Below, one piece after another: positions 32,808 to 41,482 of a stretch of 64,000 bases of DNA (the first letter of the stretch is position 1; each line of letters starts with the position of its first letter). The DNA is from CAZMCH01 sp964564735 (GTDB lineage: Bacteria; Poribacteria; DTPJ01), in contig CAZMCH010000011.1 in NCBI GenBank assembly GCA_964564735.1, positions 1 to 64,000 of the forward strand, written 5' to 3'. The position numbers were made by a program, and so were the translations under genes. Under the pieces are notes generated by a model. It saw nothing but the letters and a program-made list of their open reading frames with translations, ran no database searches and had not been told where the DNA came from.

Positions 32808-34736
32808 ATGACAAACATCAGCAACACACCAGCCACAAAAGTTAATATTAGCTATCGAGCCATAATTCTTGGCTTAATATTAGCTGTAATCAATGTTTAT
32901 TGGATAGCGATAATGAGTGAACTATGGTATTCGCTATTCACACTTGTTAATCCATTCTCAAATGCAATCTTCACTTTATCACTTCTTCTTTTAATCAATT
33001 TTATTATCGCAAGATTTGCTAAAATAATATTGCTTTCTCAAGCTGAGCTTTTGGTAATATATATTATGGTATCTGTTGCATCGACAATATCAGGTGCAAC
33101 GATGATGACAAGCCTTATGGCGACTATGGCGCACCCGTTCTGGTTTGCCTCACCCGAAAATGAATGGCAACAGCTATTCTGGCAATATATACCATCTTGG
33201 TTTACTGTTTCGGATATTTCTATACTTGAGGGCTATTATGTTGGTAATATAAACTTTAATAGATTAGAATATATAAAGTCTTGGGCTATTCCAATTATAA
33301 CATGGTCGGGATTTATATTTGTATTATTCTTTTCGTTGTTTTGTATAAGTTCGATACTCAGAAAGCAATGGATGGAAAATGAGAAACTAAGCTATCCAAT
33401 AACACAATTGCCCGTTACAATGGTTCTTGATAGGAATTTTTTTCGTTCAAAACTGATGTGGATAGGATTCTCAATAGTCGCTTTTACACGTTTGCTTTAT
33501 GGTTTCCATGATTTCATCCCTTCAATACCAGCCTTTCCTTATGGATATAGACTCGATCAGTTTTTTACAGAAAGACCTTGGAATGCAATCGGATATACTT
33601 GGATGTCATTTAATTTTGCAATAGTTGGATTGACTTATTTCATGCCTCTTGATCTTTCTTTTTCATGCTGGTTTTTTTTCTGGCTAACGAGAGGCGAAAG
33701 AGTAATTGGCAGTTTAGCGGGTTGGCAGAATCTATATCTTAATGAACGAGCTTCTGGCGCATGGATCGGTATTTGCTTATTAACTCTTTGGGCTTCAAGA
33801 AGGCATTTGATACAGCTTTCCAAACATATATTTGGGCGTTTGCCTATGGATGAATCAAACGAGGTAATGAGCCATAAAACAGCTATAACACTATTTATTT
33901 TGTGTTTTATTATCTTAGTATTATTCTGCTATTTTGCTGGAATGTCAATCTGGGCAATATTAGCTTTTTATGCGATATTTTTCATTCTTGCAATCTCTCT
34001 GGGGCGTGTAAGGGCAGAACTTGGTCCTCCATATCACGAACTTATAGACATTAATCCAAGAAAGATAATGGTTGATATATTCGGACCCATGAGGCTTAGA
34101 GGAAATAACCTTACAGTAATGACGTTTTTATATGGTTTTAACCGCTGTAGTAGGGCGCATACGATGCCTGCTGTAGTAGAATCTCTAAAAATAGGTGATA
34201 GAGCAAACGCATTAGGCAAAAAAATTGTAATTGCAATAGCAGTTGCTTTGGCTGTCGGGGGACCTGCTACTTTATGGTCATACCTACATATCGCATATAA
34301 ATATGGAGTATCATCAAAATTAAGGGGCTGGATCGCCCATGCGGGATGGGAAAGCTTTAATCCTCTTCAAAATTATCTCCAATATCCACAGGGAACAAAT
34401 ATCCCCGCTGTAATTGCTATGGGTGGAGGATTGATATTTACATTATTTCTATTTATCATGCGCACTCAGTTTATCTGGTGGCCTTTACATGCGTCTGGAT
34501 ATGTTTTATCTGGTGCATCTTGGGGTGGGATGATTTATTTTTGGTTTCCCGTTATGGTTAGTTGGTTTATCAAATCTCTTATACTAAAACACGGTGGTCG
34601 TGGAACTCATCATAAAGCCATTCCATTCTTTCTTGGGCTTGTGCTTGGGGACTATATACCTCGAAGTATGTTTAGTTTTGTGAGTTTAATCTTGAATATG
34701 TATATGCCATCAGCAGGATCAGGACATACATTATAG
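32808..34736 (+). CDS. Multi-pass membrane protein, DUF6785-like family (first paralog)
   Basis: 642 residues with about 14 hydrophobic segments and few charged loops. Recurrent landmarks, shared with the second paralog at 36.5 kb, are HPFWFASPENEWQQLF, ENEKLSYPITQLP, FFTERPWNAIGYTW, GRVRAELGPPYHEL, WWPLHASGYVLSGASWGGMIYFW and GRGTHHKAIPFFLGLVLGDY. I recognise these from a large family of uncharacterised proteins (DUF6785/6784) found mostly in uncultured bacteria. The pattern is transporter-like; no substrate is known. Directly followed by the beta-helix protein gene (12 bases), suggesting an operon. Confidence 0.8.
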   Translation: MTNISNTPATKVNISYRAIILGLILAVINVYWIAIMSELWYSLFTLVNPFSNAIFTLSLLLLINFIIARFAKIILLSQAELLVIYIMVSVASTISGATMMTSLMATMAHPFWFASPENEWQQLFWQYIPSWFTVSDISILEGYYVGNINFNRLEYIKSWAIPIITWSGFIFVLFFSLFCISSILRKQWMENEKLSYPITQLPVTMVLDRNFFRSKLMWIGFSIVAFTRLLYGFHDFIPSIPAFPYGYRLDQFFTERPWNAIGYTWMSFNFAIVGLTYFMPLDLSFSCWFFFWLTRGERVIGSLAGWQNLYLNERASGAWIGICLLTLWASRRHLIQLSKHIFGRLPMDESNEVMSHKTAITLFILCFIILVLFCYFAGMSIWAILAFYAIFFILAISLGRVRAELGPPYHELIDINPRKIMVDIFGPMRLRGNNLTVMTFLYGFNRCSRAHTMPAVVESLKIGDRANALGKKIVIAIAVALAVGGPATLWSYLHIAYKYGVSSKLRGWIAHAGWESFNPLQNYLQYPQGTNIPAVIAMGGGLIFTLFLFIMRTQFIWWPLHASGYVLSGASWGGMIYFWFPVMVSWFIKSLILKHGGRGTHHKAIPFFLGLVLGDYIPRSMFSFVSLILNMYMPSAGSGHTL

Positions 34737-34748
34737 AGGAATTTTACA

Positions 34749-35924
34749 ATGAGAATTTTATATTTTATGATATTATCAGCAATTATATCAACAAACGTTT
34801 TATCATCAGAAACTCAAATATTAGTCGTAACGAATAGACAAGAGCTAAATAAAGCTATTTTAGAGGCAAAAGCAGGAACAAAAATATTAATAGCTTCAGG
34901 CGAGTATCAAGGCGGACTCCATTTTAGCAATCTAGTTGGGAACTCAGATAACCCAATTATTATCACTGCCAAAGATGCAGATAATCTGCCTATAATAAAA
35001 GGTGGTGGAAATTGCTTCCAATTTTCGGATTGTGCATATCTGGAAATAAGCAATCTCATCTTGTCAGAGGCGAGTGGAAATGGCTTAAATATAGATGATG
35101 GAGGAAGTTTTGATACTCCATCACATCATATTATCTTAAGAAATTTAAGGGTTCAAGATATAGGTCCCGATGGTAACAAAGATGGAATAAAACTTTCAGG
35201 TGTTGATGATTTTCGTGTTGAAGATTGCATAATTGAACGCTGGGGGAGTGGAGGTTCAGGAATAGATATGGTTGGTTGCCATCGTGGAGTTATTGAAAAT
35301 TGCACCTTTCGCTATAATAATGATGTTAGTAGCAATGCGATTCAGACAAAAGGTGGAAGCCAAGACATCATCATTCGCAGATGTCGATTTGAAAATGCAG
35401 GCTCACGCACAATCAATGCAGGTGGAAGCACTGGACTGCAGTTCTTTCGCCCAGAACCACAAGGATATGAGGCAAAAGATATAACTATTGAAGGTTGCAC
35501 TTTTATTGGCTCAATGTCAGCGATAGCTTTTGTCGGTATAGATGGGGCGGTTGTGAGATATAATACTATTTATCGACCAAAGAAGTGGATTTTAAGAATC
35601 TTGCAAGAAACAAGAGAAACTGGATTTGTTCCAAGCCGTAATGGTGTATTTACAAAAAATATCATTGCTTTTCGCACAGATGAAGTCAGAACATTTGTAA
35701 ATATTGGTTCTGATACAGCACCAGAAACCTTTATTTTTGATAATAATCTTTGGTATTGTATAGACAATCCAAGCAATAGCAAACCTCAACTCCCCGCTAT
35801 AGAAACAAACGGCGTATATGGAATAGACCCTCTATTTCAGGATGCAGAAAATGGCAATTTTATAATCAAATCGGAAAGCTCTGCAAGTGAACTAGGCGCA
35901 CACGCATTGAAATATAGTCAATAA
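34749..35924 (+). CDS. Secreted right-handed parallel beta-helix protein
   Basis: 391 residues. Signal peptide (1-20), then stacked beta-helix coils with repeats such as NLRVQDIGPDGNKDGI, IDMVGCHRGVIENCTF, IIIRRCRFENAGSRTI and ITIEGCTFIG, typical of pectate-lyase-like and periplasmic copper-binding NosD-like folds. The motif GEYQGGLHFSNL plus a late asparagine ladder resembles chondroitinase B/alginate lyase-like proteins. A polysaccharide-binding or lyase role is likely; catalytic residues cannot be assigned by eye. RBS GAGGA. Lies between the two DUF6785-like genes. Confidence 0.82.
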   Translation: MRILYFMILSAIISTNVLSSETQILVVTNRQELNKAILEAKAGTKILIASGEYQGGLHFSNLVGNSDNPIIITAKDADNLPIIKGGGNCFQFSDCAYLEISNLILSEASGNGLNIDDGGSFDTPSHHIILRNLRVQDIGPDGNKDGIKLSGVDDFRVEDCIIERWGSGGSGIDMVGCHRGVIENCTFRYNNDVSSNAIQTKGGSQDIIIRRCRFENAGSRTINAGGSTGLQFFRPEPQGYEAKDITIEGCTFIGSMSAIAFVGIDGAVVRYNTIYRPKKWILRILQETRETGFVPSRNGVFTKNIIAFRTDEVRTFVNIGSDTAPETFIFDNNLWYCIDNPSNSKPQLPAIETNGVYGIDPLFQDAENGNFIIKSESSASELGAHALKYSQ

Positions 35925-35947
35925 TTTGGCATAAGTATTATTTCTAT

Positions 35948-36451
35948 ATGATTTATCTGACACGACAAGAACAAAGAATAGTTATATTACTAAGTATTTT
36001 AATGCTTTTAAGTATTGGTCTGCTTATAGTAAAGCGTTTTCAGCCTGCATGGTTTCTATGGGCTTCTATGGGAAAGCCTGATTTTGATGTGCAAAATCCT
36101 CAAGCCAAACCTAATTACACAATACCAATCAAAATTCAGCCTGAACAAAAGAATATCAATTCTAAACTAAATAGCAAAGAAGAGCCAAAAACAGAAACTC
36201 AAGATTCATCACAGGAAACCAAGTCTGAAATCAAAGATAAGCCAAAGATTGATGGTAAAATCAATATTAATACCGCTGGCATAGAAGAACTTGATAAATT
36301 ACCGGGAATAGGTCCTGTTAAGGCAAAAAATATAATAGATTTTCGCAAAGAACATGGTAACTTCAAAAGCATTGAGGAAATCACAAATGTAAAAGGTATT
36401 GGGGACAAAACTTTCGAAAACATAAAAAACATGATAACAATAGGCGAATAA
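35948..36451 (+). CDS. Membrane-anchored ComEA-like helix-hairpin-helix protein
   Basis: 167 residues. An N-terminal transmembrane helix (12-28) is followed by a Lys/Glu/Gln-rich linker (50-100) and a C-terminal double helix-hairpin-helix domain (105-165: INTAGIEELDKLPGIGPVKAKNIIDF and VKGIGDKTFENI). ComEA-type proteins bind incoming double-stranded DNA in the periplasm during transformation. It sits between the beta-helix gene and the second DUF6785-like gene with short gaps. No comEC is nearby; dprA is present at 13.5 kb. Confidence 0.87.
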   Translation: MIYLTRQEQRIVILLSILMLLSIGLLIVKRFQPAWFLWASMGKPDFDVQNPQAKPNYTIPIKIQPEQKNINSKLNSKEEPKTETQDSSQETKSEIKDKPKIDGKININTAGIEELDKLPGIGPVKAKNIIDFRKEHGNFKSIEEITNVKGIGDKTFENIKNMITIGE

Positions 36452-36463
36452 AAAGGCTTATCT

Positions 36464-38359
36464 ATGCAAACAAAAAGCATATACCATCGTTTAAGGGCGC
36501 CAATAATTGGGGCTATTCTTATACCTATAAACTGCTATTGGGTGATTAAGTGCGAAATTGTTATATCATCAATACATGCTACCGTTTTATCCATATTCTT
36601 TAATGTCATATTTACGCTTTTTGTTTTAAGTCTCTTTAATAACCTAATCGGAAGATTCTCACGAAAAAACCTATCTTCTGATGAATTATTGATCATATAT
36701 ATCATGCTGGCAGTTGCAACAGGTCTTTTTGGTATTGATCTCATGACTCTTCTTGTTCCGATTATGGGTCATTCAACATGGTTTGCCACACCAGAAAACG
36801 AATGGAAAGAGCTATTTTCATCTTATTTGCCAAAAGACCTTGTTGTTACCGATATGAAAGTCCTAAAAGGTTATTATGAAGGTGAGACATCTTTTTGGAA
36901 ATGGGAAAATATAAGTGCTTGGATTCGTCCTATGAGTCTATGGCTTGTTTTCATTATGCTTCTATTTACAACAATGATCTTTATAAATGTTATATTAAGA
37001 AAAGGTTGGGTAGAACATGAGAAACTCAGTTATCCTGTAATACAATTGCCAATGGAGATGTCGTCAGGGAATTTTTATAAGAATAAAATGGTATGGATCG
37101 GTTTTGGTCTTGCCTTTGTGCTTGATATGTTTGCGGGTCTTCATGTGCTTTTTCCCGCCATCCCTGCACCAAGAGTCAAATGGTATAATCTTGCACCATT
37201 TTTCAATACAAGACCTTGGAATGCAATAGATTGGCTACCTGTTCATTTTTACCCATTTGCAACTGGATTAGGATATATGATGCCTTTGGAGTTGTCATTT
37301 TCCTTATGGTTTTTCTATTTGTTTTGGAAACTCCAGCTCGTTTTTGCAAGCGCAGTTGGCTGGCGCATCGAAGGGGCTTATCTTAGCTGGGAGAAAGGCG
37401 GATCATGGTTAGGTCTTGGCTTGATGGTTATATGGACTAGCAGAAAAACAATAAAACAAGTAATAATAAATGCAATTAAGGGCAAAACAAATGATGGAAC
37501 AGAACCTATTGGATACAGAACGGCAATTATTGGACTCATACTTTGCTTTACTGCGATAATTATATTTTGGGCATATTTCGGTATCAATCCCTATGCAGGA
37601 ATAATCTTCTTTGCTCTATACATGATTTATAATTTAACAGCAACAAGGATGAGGGCGGAACTTGGACCACCAACCCATGAACTCCACTTTGTCGGACCAG
37701 ATAAAATGATGACCGCAGTATTAGGAAGCAAGAATTTTTCAGCAGAGACATTGTCAGGTTTTGCGCTACTATACTGGACGAATTATGGATATAGATGCAC
37801 ACCAATGCCACATCAACTTGAGGGATTCAAAATTGCTGAACAGGAAAGAATTAATCCTAAGACAATTTTTCGTGTTGAGGTTATTGCATTAGCCATTGGT
37901 GCGGTATCTGCTTTTCTTGTCTTATTAAGCCTATTTTATAAGTATGGTGCTGTTGTAAAAGTTCATGGTGGCTCATTGGGACCCGGATGGGAGGCTTATG
38001 GTAGATTAGCAACTTTATTATCAAGCCAAGAATATCCTGATAGAGCGATAATTGGACAGGCTGGCTTTGGGTTTCTATTTACAATATTTTTGATGATTAT
38101 GCGAAGAATGTTTCTTTGGTGGAAGTTACATCCTGTTGGTTTCGCTGTTGCAAGCGGATGGAGTATTAGCTGGATGTGGTTTTCTATCTTTCTTGGTTGG
38201 CTTTGTAAGGGCATAATATTGAAAACTGGTGGAATGAAATCACATAGAAAAGCTGTTCCATTTTTTCTTGGAATGATACTTGGTCAAATGATTATAGGCA
38301 GTATCTGGTCAATAGTTGGTTTCATAATGGAAAGAGGAATATATAGTTTCTTTGTTTGA
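36464..38359 (+). CDS. Multi-pass membrane protein, DUF6785-like family (second paralog)
   Basis: 631 residues, about 14 hydrophobic segments. Same landmarks as the first paralog in the same order: HSTWFATPENEWKELF, EHEKLSYPVIQLP, FNTRPWNAIDW, TRMRAELGPPTHEL, WWKLHPVGFAVASGWSISWMWF and GMKSHRKAVPFFLGMILGQM. The two are clearly homologous but diverged, so an old duplication or a heteromeric pair is likely rather than a recent copy. Starts 13 bases after the HhH gene with only a weak RBS. Substrate unknown. Confidence 0.8.
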   Translation: MQTKSIYHRLRAPIIGAILIPINCYWVIKCEIVISSIHATVLSIFFNVIFTLFVLSLFNNLIGRFSRKNLSSDELLIIYIMLAVATGLFGIDLMTLLVPIMGHSTWFATPENEWKELFSSYLPKDLVVTDMKVLKGYYEGETSFWKWENISAWIRPMSLWLVFIMLLFTTMIFINVILRKGWVEHEKLSYPVIQLPMEMSSGNFYKNKMVWIGFGLAFVLDMFAGLHVLFPAIPAPRVKWYNLAPFFNTRPWNAIDWLPVHFYPFATGLGYMMPLELSFSLWFFYLFWKLQLVFASAVGWRIEGAYLSWEKGGSWLGLGLMVIWTSRKTIKQVIINAIKGKTNDGTEPIGYRTAIIGLILCFTAIIIFWAYFGINPYAGIIFFALYMIYNLTATRMRAELGPPTHELHFVGPDKMMTAVLGSKNFSAETLSGFALLYWTNYGYRCTPMPHQLEGFKIAEQERINPKTIFRVEVIALAIGAVSAFLVLLSLFYKYGAVVKVHGGSLGPGWEAYGRLATLLSSQEYPDRAIIGQAGFGFLFTIFLMIMRRMFLWWKLHPVGFAVASGWSISWMWFSIFLGWLCKGIILKTGGMKSHRKAVPFFLGMILGQMIIGSIWSIVGFIMERGIYSFFV

Positions 38360-38645
38360 TAAACAGATTGAATGGGATTTTCGAGTGTTTAGTTCAGACA
38401 TAGCCTAATACTATTTTTATAAAAAGCAGATACACAAATCTCATTTCTAACAAATGAAAAACTCATATTACAGGTGATTTTGCGGATAGTATCCTTTGAG
38501 AATACTAGCAGATTTATTGTTATCTCCATCAAAATAATTGCCCTTGACTTTTAATACAAGATCGATTAAACAAATCATTAAAACCAATATTATCTTGTAT
38601 GTATTGAGCAAAATAACCTTATGTAGATTAAGACAGCATAAAAAT
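38360..38645 (+). other. Intergenic region with a 9-bp inverted repeat before the DUF1284-like gene
   Basis: No gene is seen. ATACAAGAT (38554-38562) and ATCTTGTAT (38592-38600) form a perfect inverted repeat 46-92 bases before the proposed start. A weak promoter candidate lies next to it: TTGACT (38544-38549) with TAAACA at 17 bases. Confidence 0.35.
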
Positions 38646-39638
38646 ATGTCCATAAGTGAAATTAAACCAAATATCATTAAAAATAGCGGAATTAGCAATC
38701 ATGATATAGAAATAAGACCTTATCATCTACTAAAATCAGTCTGCACTCTGGGTGGATTGGAATGTCCCTTGCATGGTAAAGAGATAGTTAAAGAACTCGT
38801 TAGTCGAATTAAACAAGACCCGACATTAAGAATAAAACTTGTTTCCAATGTTGATGAAATTCCATACTATAAAAATGATTATAGGCAAATAGATAAACAA
38901 GATGTGTTTAATCGGAAACGTGATCTTGATATATTACAAAAGTTGGGTCTTATTCCCGGAGATATTCGACGCGCACGTTATCTCTTTGAATTGCTTTTTC
39001 AAAGAATCACAACTCCTTATGGTATTTGCTCATTTGATACAGAGGGTTGGCAGGGATGTCAATTTGCTACTAGCGGAGTCTATGAAATCATACGCAATCG
39101 GTCATTTTCAGCAATGGTATATTTGAGAGGGGATGAAGAAAGAAATTCTTACAAAAAATCATCTGTTAATGAAATCGCAAAATCAGACACGATCTATATA
39201 CGTCCACATCATCTAATGTGCATGTGTTGTCATTATGACGCTGGAAAAGGTAATTCACCTTCAAATGCTGATAATCTCTATGAAATACTAAAACGCATAC
39301 AAGAAAAACCTGATATAAACATAACACTTGTTGAAGGCTGTTGTATGGTATGCGATCCATGTGATGGTTATGATCCAAAAACAGGTCTTTGTGTTCATGC
39401 AGGAGGACTTATCAGAGACTATAAGAAAGACCTTGATGTTCTCCAAAAACTAGGACTAATGCCCGGTGCAACTATGCAGGCAAAAGAATTGATTAGTCTA
39501 ATGTTTGAACGTATTGGCTCAACAAAAGATATTTGTGGATACGGTGACGGCATTATTACTGCGTATGAATGGAGTATCTGTGGAGGAGCAGACGGCAATG
39601 AAGCCTATTCCCGCACAAGAGAAAAGGGTATATTTTAA
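38646..39638 (+). CDS. Tandem DUF1284-like cysteine-rich protein
   Basis: 330 residues made of two halves with the same plan: IEIRPYHLLKSV...C..HG...ILQKLGLIPGD...FERI and IYIRPHHLMCMC...ILKRIQ...C..C......VLQKLGLMPGATMQA...FERI. The second half has the fuller cysteine set (MCMCC, CCMVCDPCDG, C) of DUF1284 proteins, thought to bind iron-sulfur or metal; the first half has lost several of these. Each half ends with a similar C/G-Y/F-G segment. Function unknown. I chose the ATG at 38646; an in-frame TTG at 38538 lies in the probable promoter region. Confidence 0.7.
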   Translation: MSISEIKPNIIKNSGISNHDIEIRPYHLLKSVCTLGGLECPLHGKEIVKELVSRIKQDPTLRIKLVSNVDEIPYYKNDYRQIDKQDVFNRKRDLDILQKLGLIPGDIRRARYLFELLFQRITTPYGICSFDTEGWQGCQFATSGVYEIIRNRSFSAMVYLRGDEERNSYKKSSVNEIAKSDTIYIRPHHLMCMCCHYDAGKGNSPSNADNLYEILKRIQEKPDINITLVEGCCMVCDPCDGYDPKTGLCVHAGGLIRDYKKDLDVLQKLGLMPGATMQAKELISLMFERIGSTKDICGYGDGIITAYEWSICGGADGNEAYSRTREKGIF

Positions 39639-39654
39639 TCAAAAGGGGTTTTAC

Positions 39655-41469
39655 ATGAAAAAAATTATCATCTTATATTTGGTATTTTCCATCATTCCAT
39701 CATTAGCTCTCTCCCAAGATGAAATTATCTCACCAAAAGAAAGAAATATATTCCGAGTTGCAATAATTGGAGATCGAACAGGCGGACAACCTGAAGACCT
39801 CAAATATCTTGAACGCGCCATTTACGAAATTAACCAACTGAATCCTGATTTTGTGATCCATATCGGCGATATGGTTCAAGGATATACAAGAGATCAAGAA
39901 AAATGGCGAAATGAGATGGAAGAATTTAAGTCATATATGAGTAAGTTGTCTGTTAAATGGTATCCTGTCGCTGGAAACCATGACGTTTTTTCTCCAATAA
40001 GGGATGTAAATGATAGGACTTTTGAGAACCTTTTTAAGCAACATTTTGCACCACTTAACTACTCATTTGATTATAAAAATAGCCATTTTGCCATTATTTA
40101 CACCGATGAAGCTATGGCAAGTAAACCGATAATTTCAAAAAAACAGCTTGATTGGCTAAAATCTGACTTAGAAAAGACAAACAAAACTAATATATTTATC
40201 TTTATGCACAAACCTATATGGGATTATGGGGATAGCAATTGGGATAATTTTCATGAATTAATCAAGCAATTTCCTGTTAGGGCTGTTTTTGGTGGACATT
40301 TTCATTCATACTACAAATCTAAGGAAAAAGATGGTATACAATATTACGTTGTAGGACCAACAGGTGGAGAAGCTCATGTATTTGGTAATGATCTGACGGG
40401 ATATTTTCACCATTACAGCATTTTAAGCGTTGAAGATGATAAATTCAAATTGGCGGTTGTAAAAGTTGGCAATATTGAATCTGATGATTATGTAATTGTT
40501 GAAGATTATGAAAAAATATGGGCTATAACTGAGTTATCCAATGAAAAAACAGGAATAAGCGGTTGGTTATGGCAACCTGTTTCTGAAGCAGTAGAGGGAG
40601 ATATTGAAATATACGCAAATAATCCAACTGATAGGGAAATATCGGTGCAAGTGAAACTAGACGATAACATGAAATTATGGTCATTAGAACCTTCTGCTAT
40701 AAATATAAAAATTCCAGCCAAATCAAATGAAAAAATAAAGGCAATTCTCTCATCACCAAAATCTGATCCTGCTGATATTTTGCCTCCACAATTCAGATTT
40801 GAATATGATTATATCAATTCAAGAGGCGATCATGTTCCCGTCATTGTAAAAAGAAAAATCTCTTTACGAGATAAAAAAGAAATAACACCCAAAGATCAAA
40901 GCATAAAGATTGATGGCATTATGGATGAACTTTCTTGGCTAAATGCGACCATGCTATATAATCATACATGGGTCTTTAGCATATATGAAAGACCTGATGA
41001 ACCTCCAAAGATTCATATTGCTATGGATAAAGATAACCTTTATTTCTTTGCAGAAGTTAATGATGATAGATATTCATATTTTGAGGATAATTTAAAATAC
41101 AGTATAATATTTAGTGATGCTATATTTCTATCAACACTTATTGATGAAAAAAGGCAGGATTTAGTCATTTTTCCATTCAATAGCGAAGGAAAAGCATTTT
41201 TGGCAAAAGATAGCAAGATAAAGCCAAACGAATTTACAGAAATTCAGGGCATTGAGTATATGTCAAGAAAAGATAAAGATAATGGATACTATTACTGCGA
41301 AGGCAAAATTCCTCTAAGACTGCTGTTTGGTGAAAATCTGGCAATAGGCAAAGATACGCCATTTAATATCGGTGTCATTGATAATGACCTTGAAGCGTTT
41401 ATATATATACGTTCATGGGCTTATGATCGTGATCCGAAATATTGGGGTATTTTAGATATTAATCGTTAG
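39655..41469 (+). CDS. Secreted metallophosphoesterase with C-terminal CBM9-like domain
   Basis: 604 residues. Signal peptide (1-20), calcineurin-like phosphoesterase domain (about 30-280) with IGDRTGG, HIGDMVQG, AGNHDVF, HKPIWD and GGHFHSY (all five metal-site blocks), a central Ig-like region, and a C-terminal CBM9/DOMON-like sandwich (about 440-600; IKIDGIMDELSWLNA). The CBM9-like part suggests binding to carbohydrate. Start ATG 39655 has AAGGGG upstream; a longer frame overlaps the previous gene. Phosphodiester, nucleotide or lipid substrates are possible. Confidence 0.87.
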   Translation: MKKIIILYLVFSIIPSLALSQDEIISPKERNIFRVAIIGDRTGGQPEDLKYLERAIYEINQLNPDFVIHIGDMVQGYTRDQEKWRNEMEEFKSYMSKLSVKWYPVAGNHDVFSPIRDVNDRTFENLFKQHFAPLNYSFDYKNSHFAIIYTDEAMASKPIISKKQLDWLKSDLEKTNKTNIFIFMHKPIWDYGDSNWDNFHELIKQFPVRAVFGGHFHSYYKSKEKDGIQYYVVGPTGGEAHVFGNDLTGYFHHYSILSVEDDKFKLAVVKVGNIESDDYVIVEDYEKIWAITELSNEKTGISGWLWQPVSEAVEGDIEIYANNPTDREISVQVKLDDNMKLWSLEPSAINIKIPAKSNEKIKAILSSPKSDPADILPPQFRFEYDYINSRGDHVPVIVKRKISLRDKKEITPKDQSIKIDGIMDELSWLNATMLYNHTWVFSIYERPDEPPKIHIAMDKDNLYFFAEVNDDRYSYFEDNLKYSIIFSDAIFLSTLIDEKRQDLVIFPFNSEGKAFLAKDSKIKPNEFTEIQGIEYMSRKDKDNGYYYCEGKIPLRLLFGENLAIGKDTPFNIGVIDNDLEAFIYIRSWAYDRDPKYWGILDINR

Positions 41470-41482
41470 ATGGAGGATTCTA

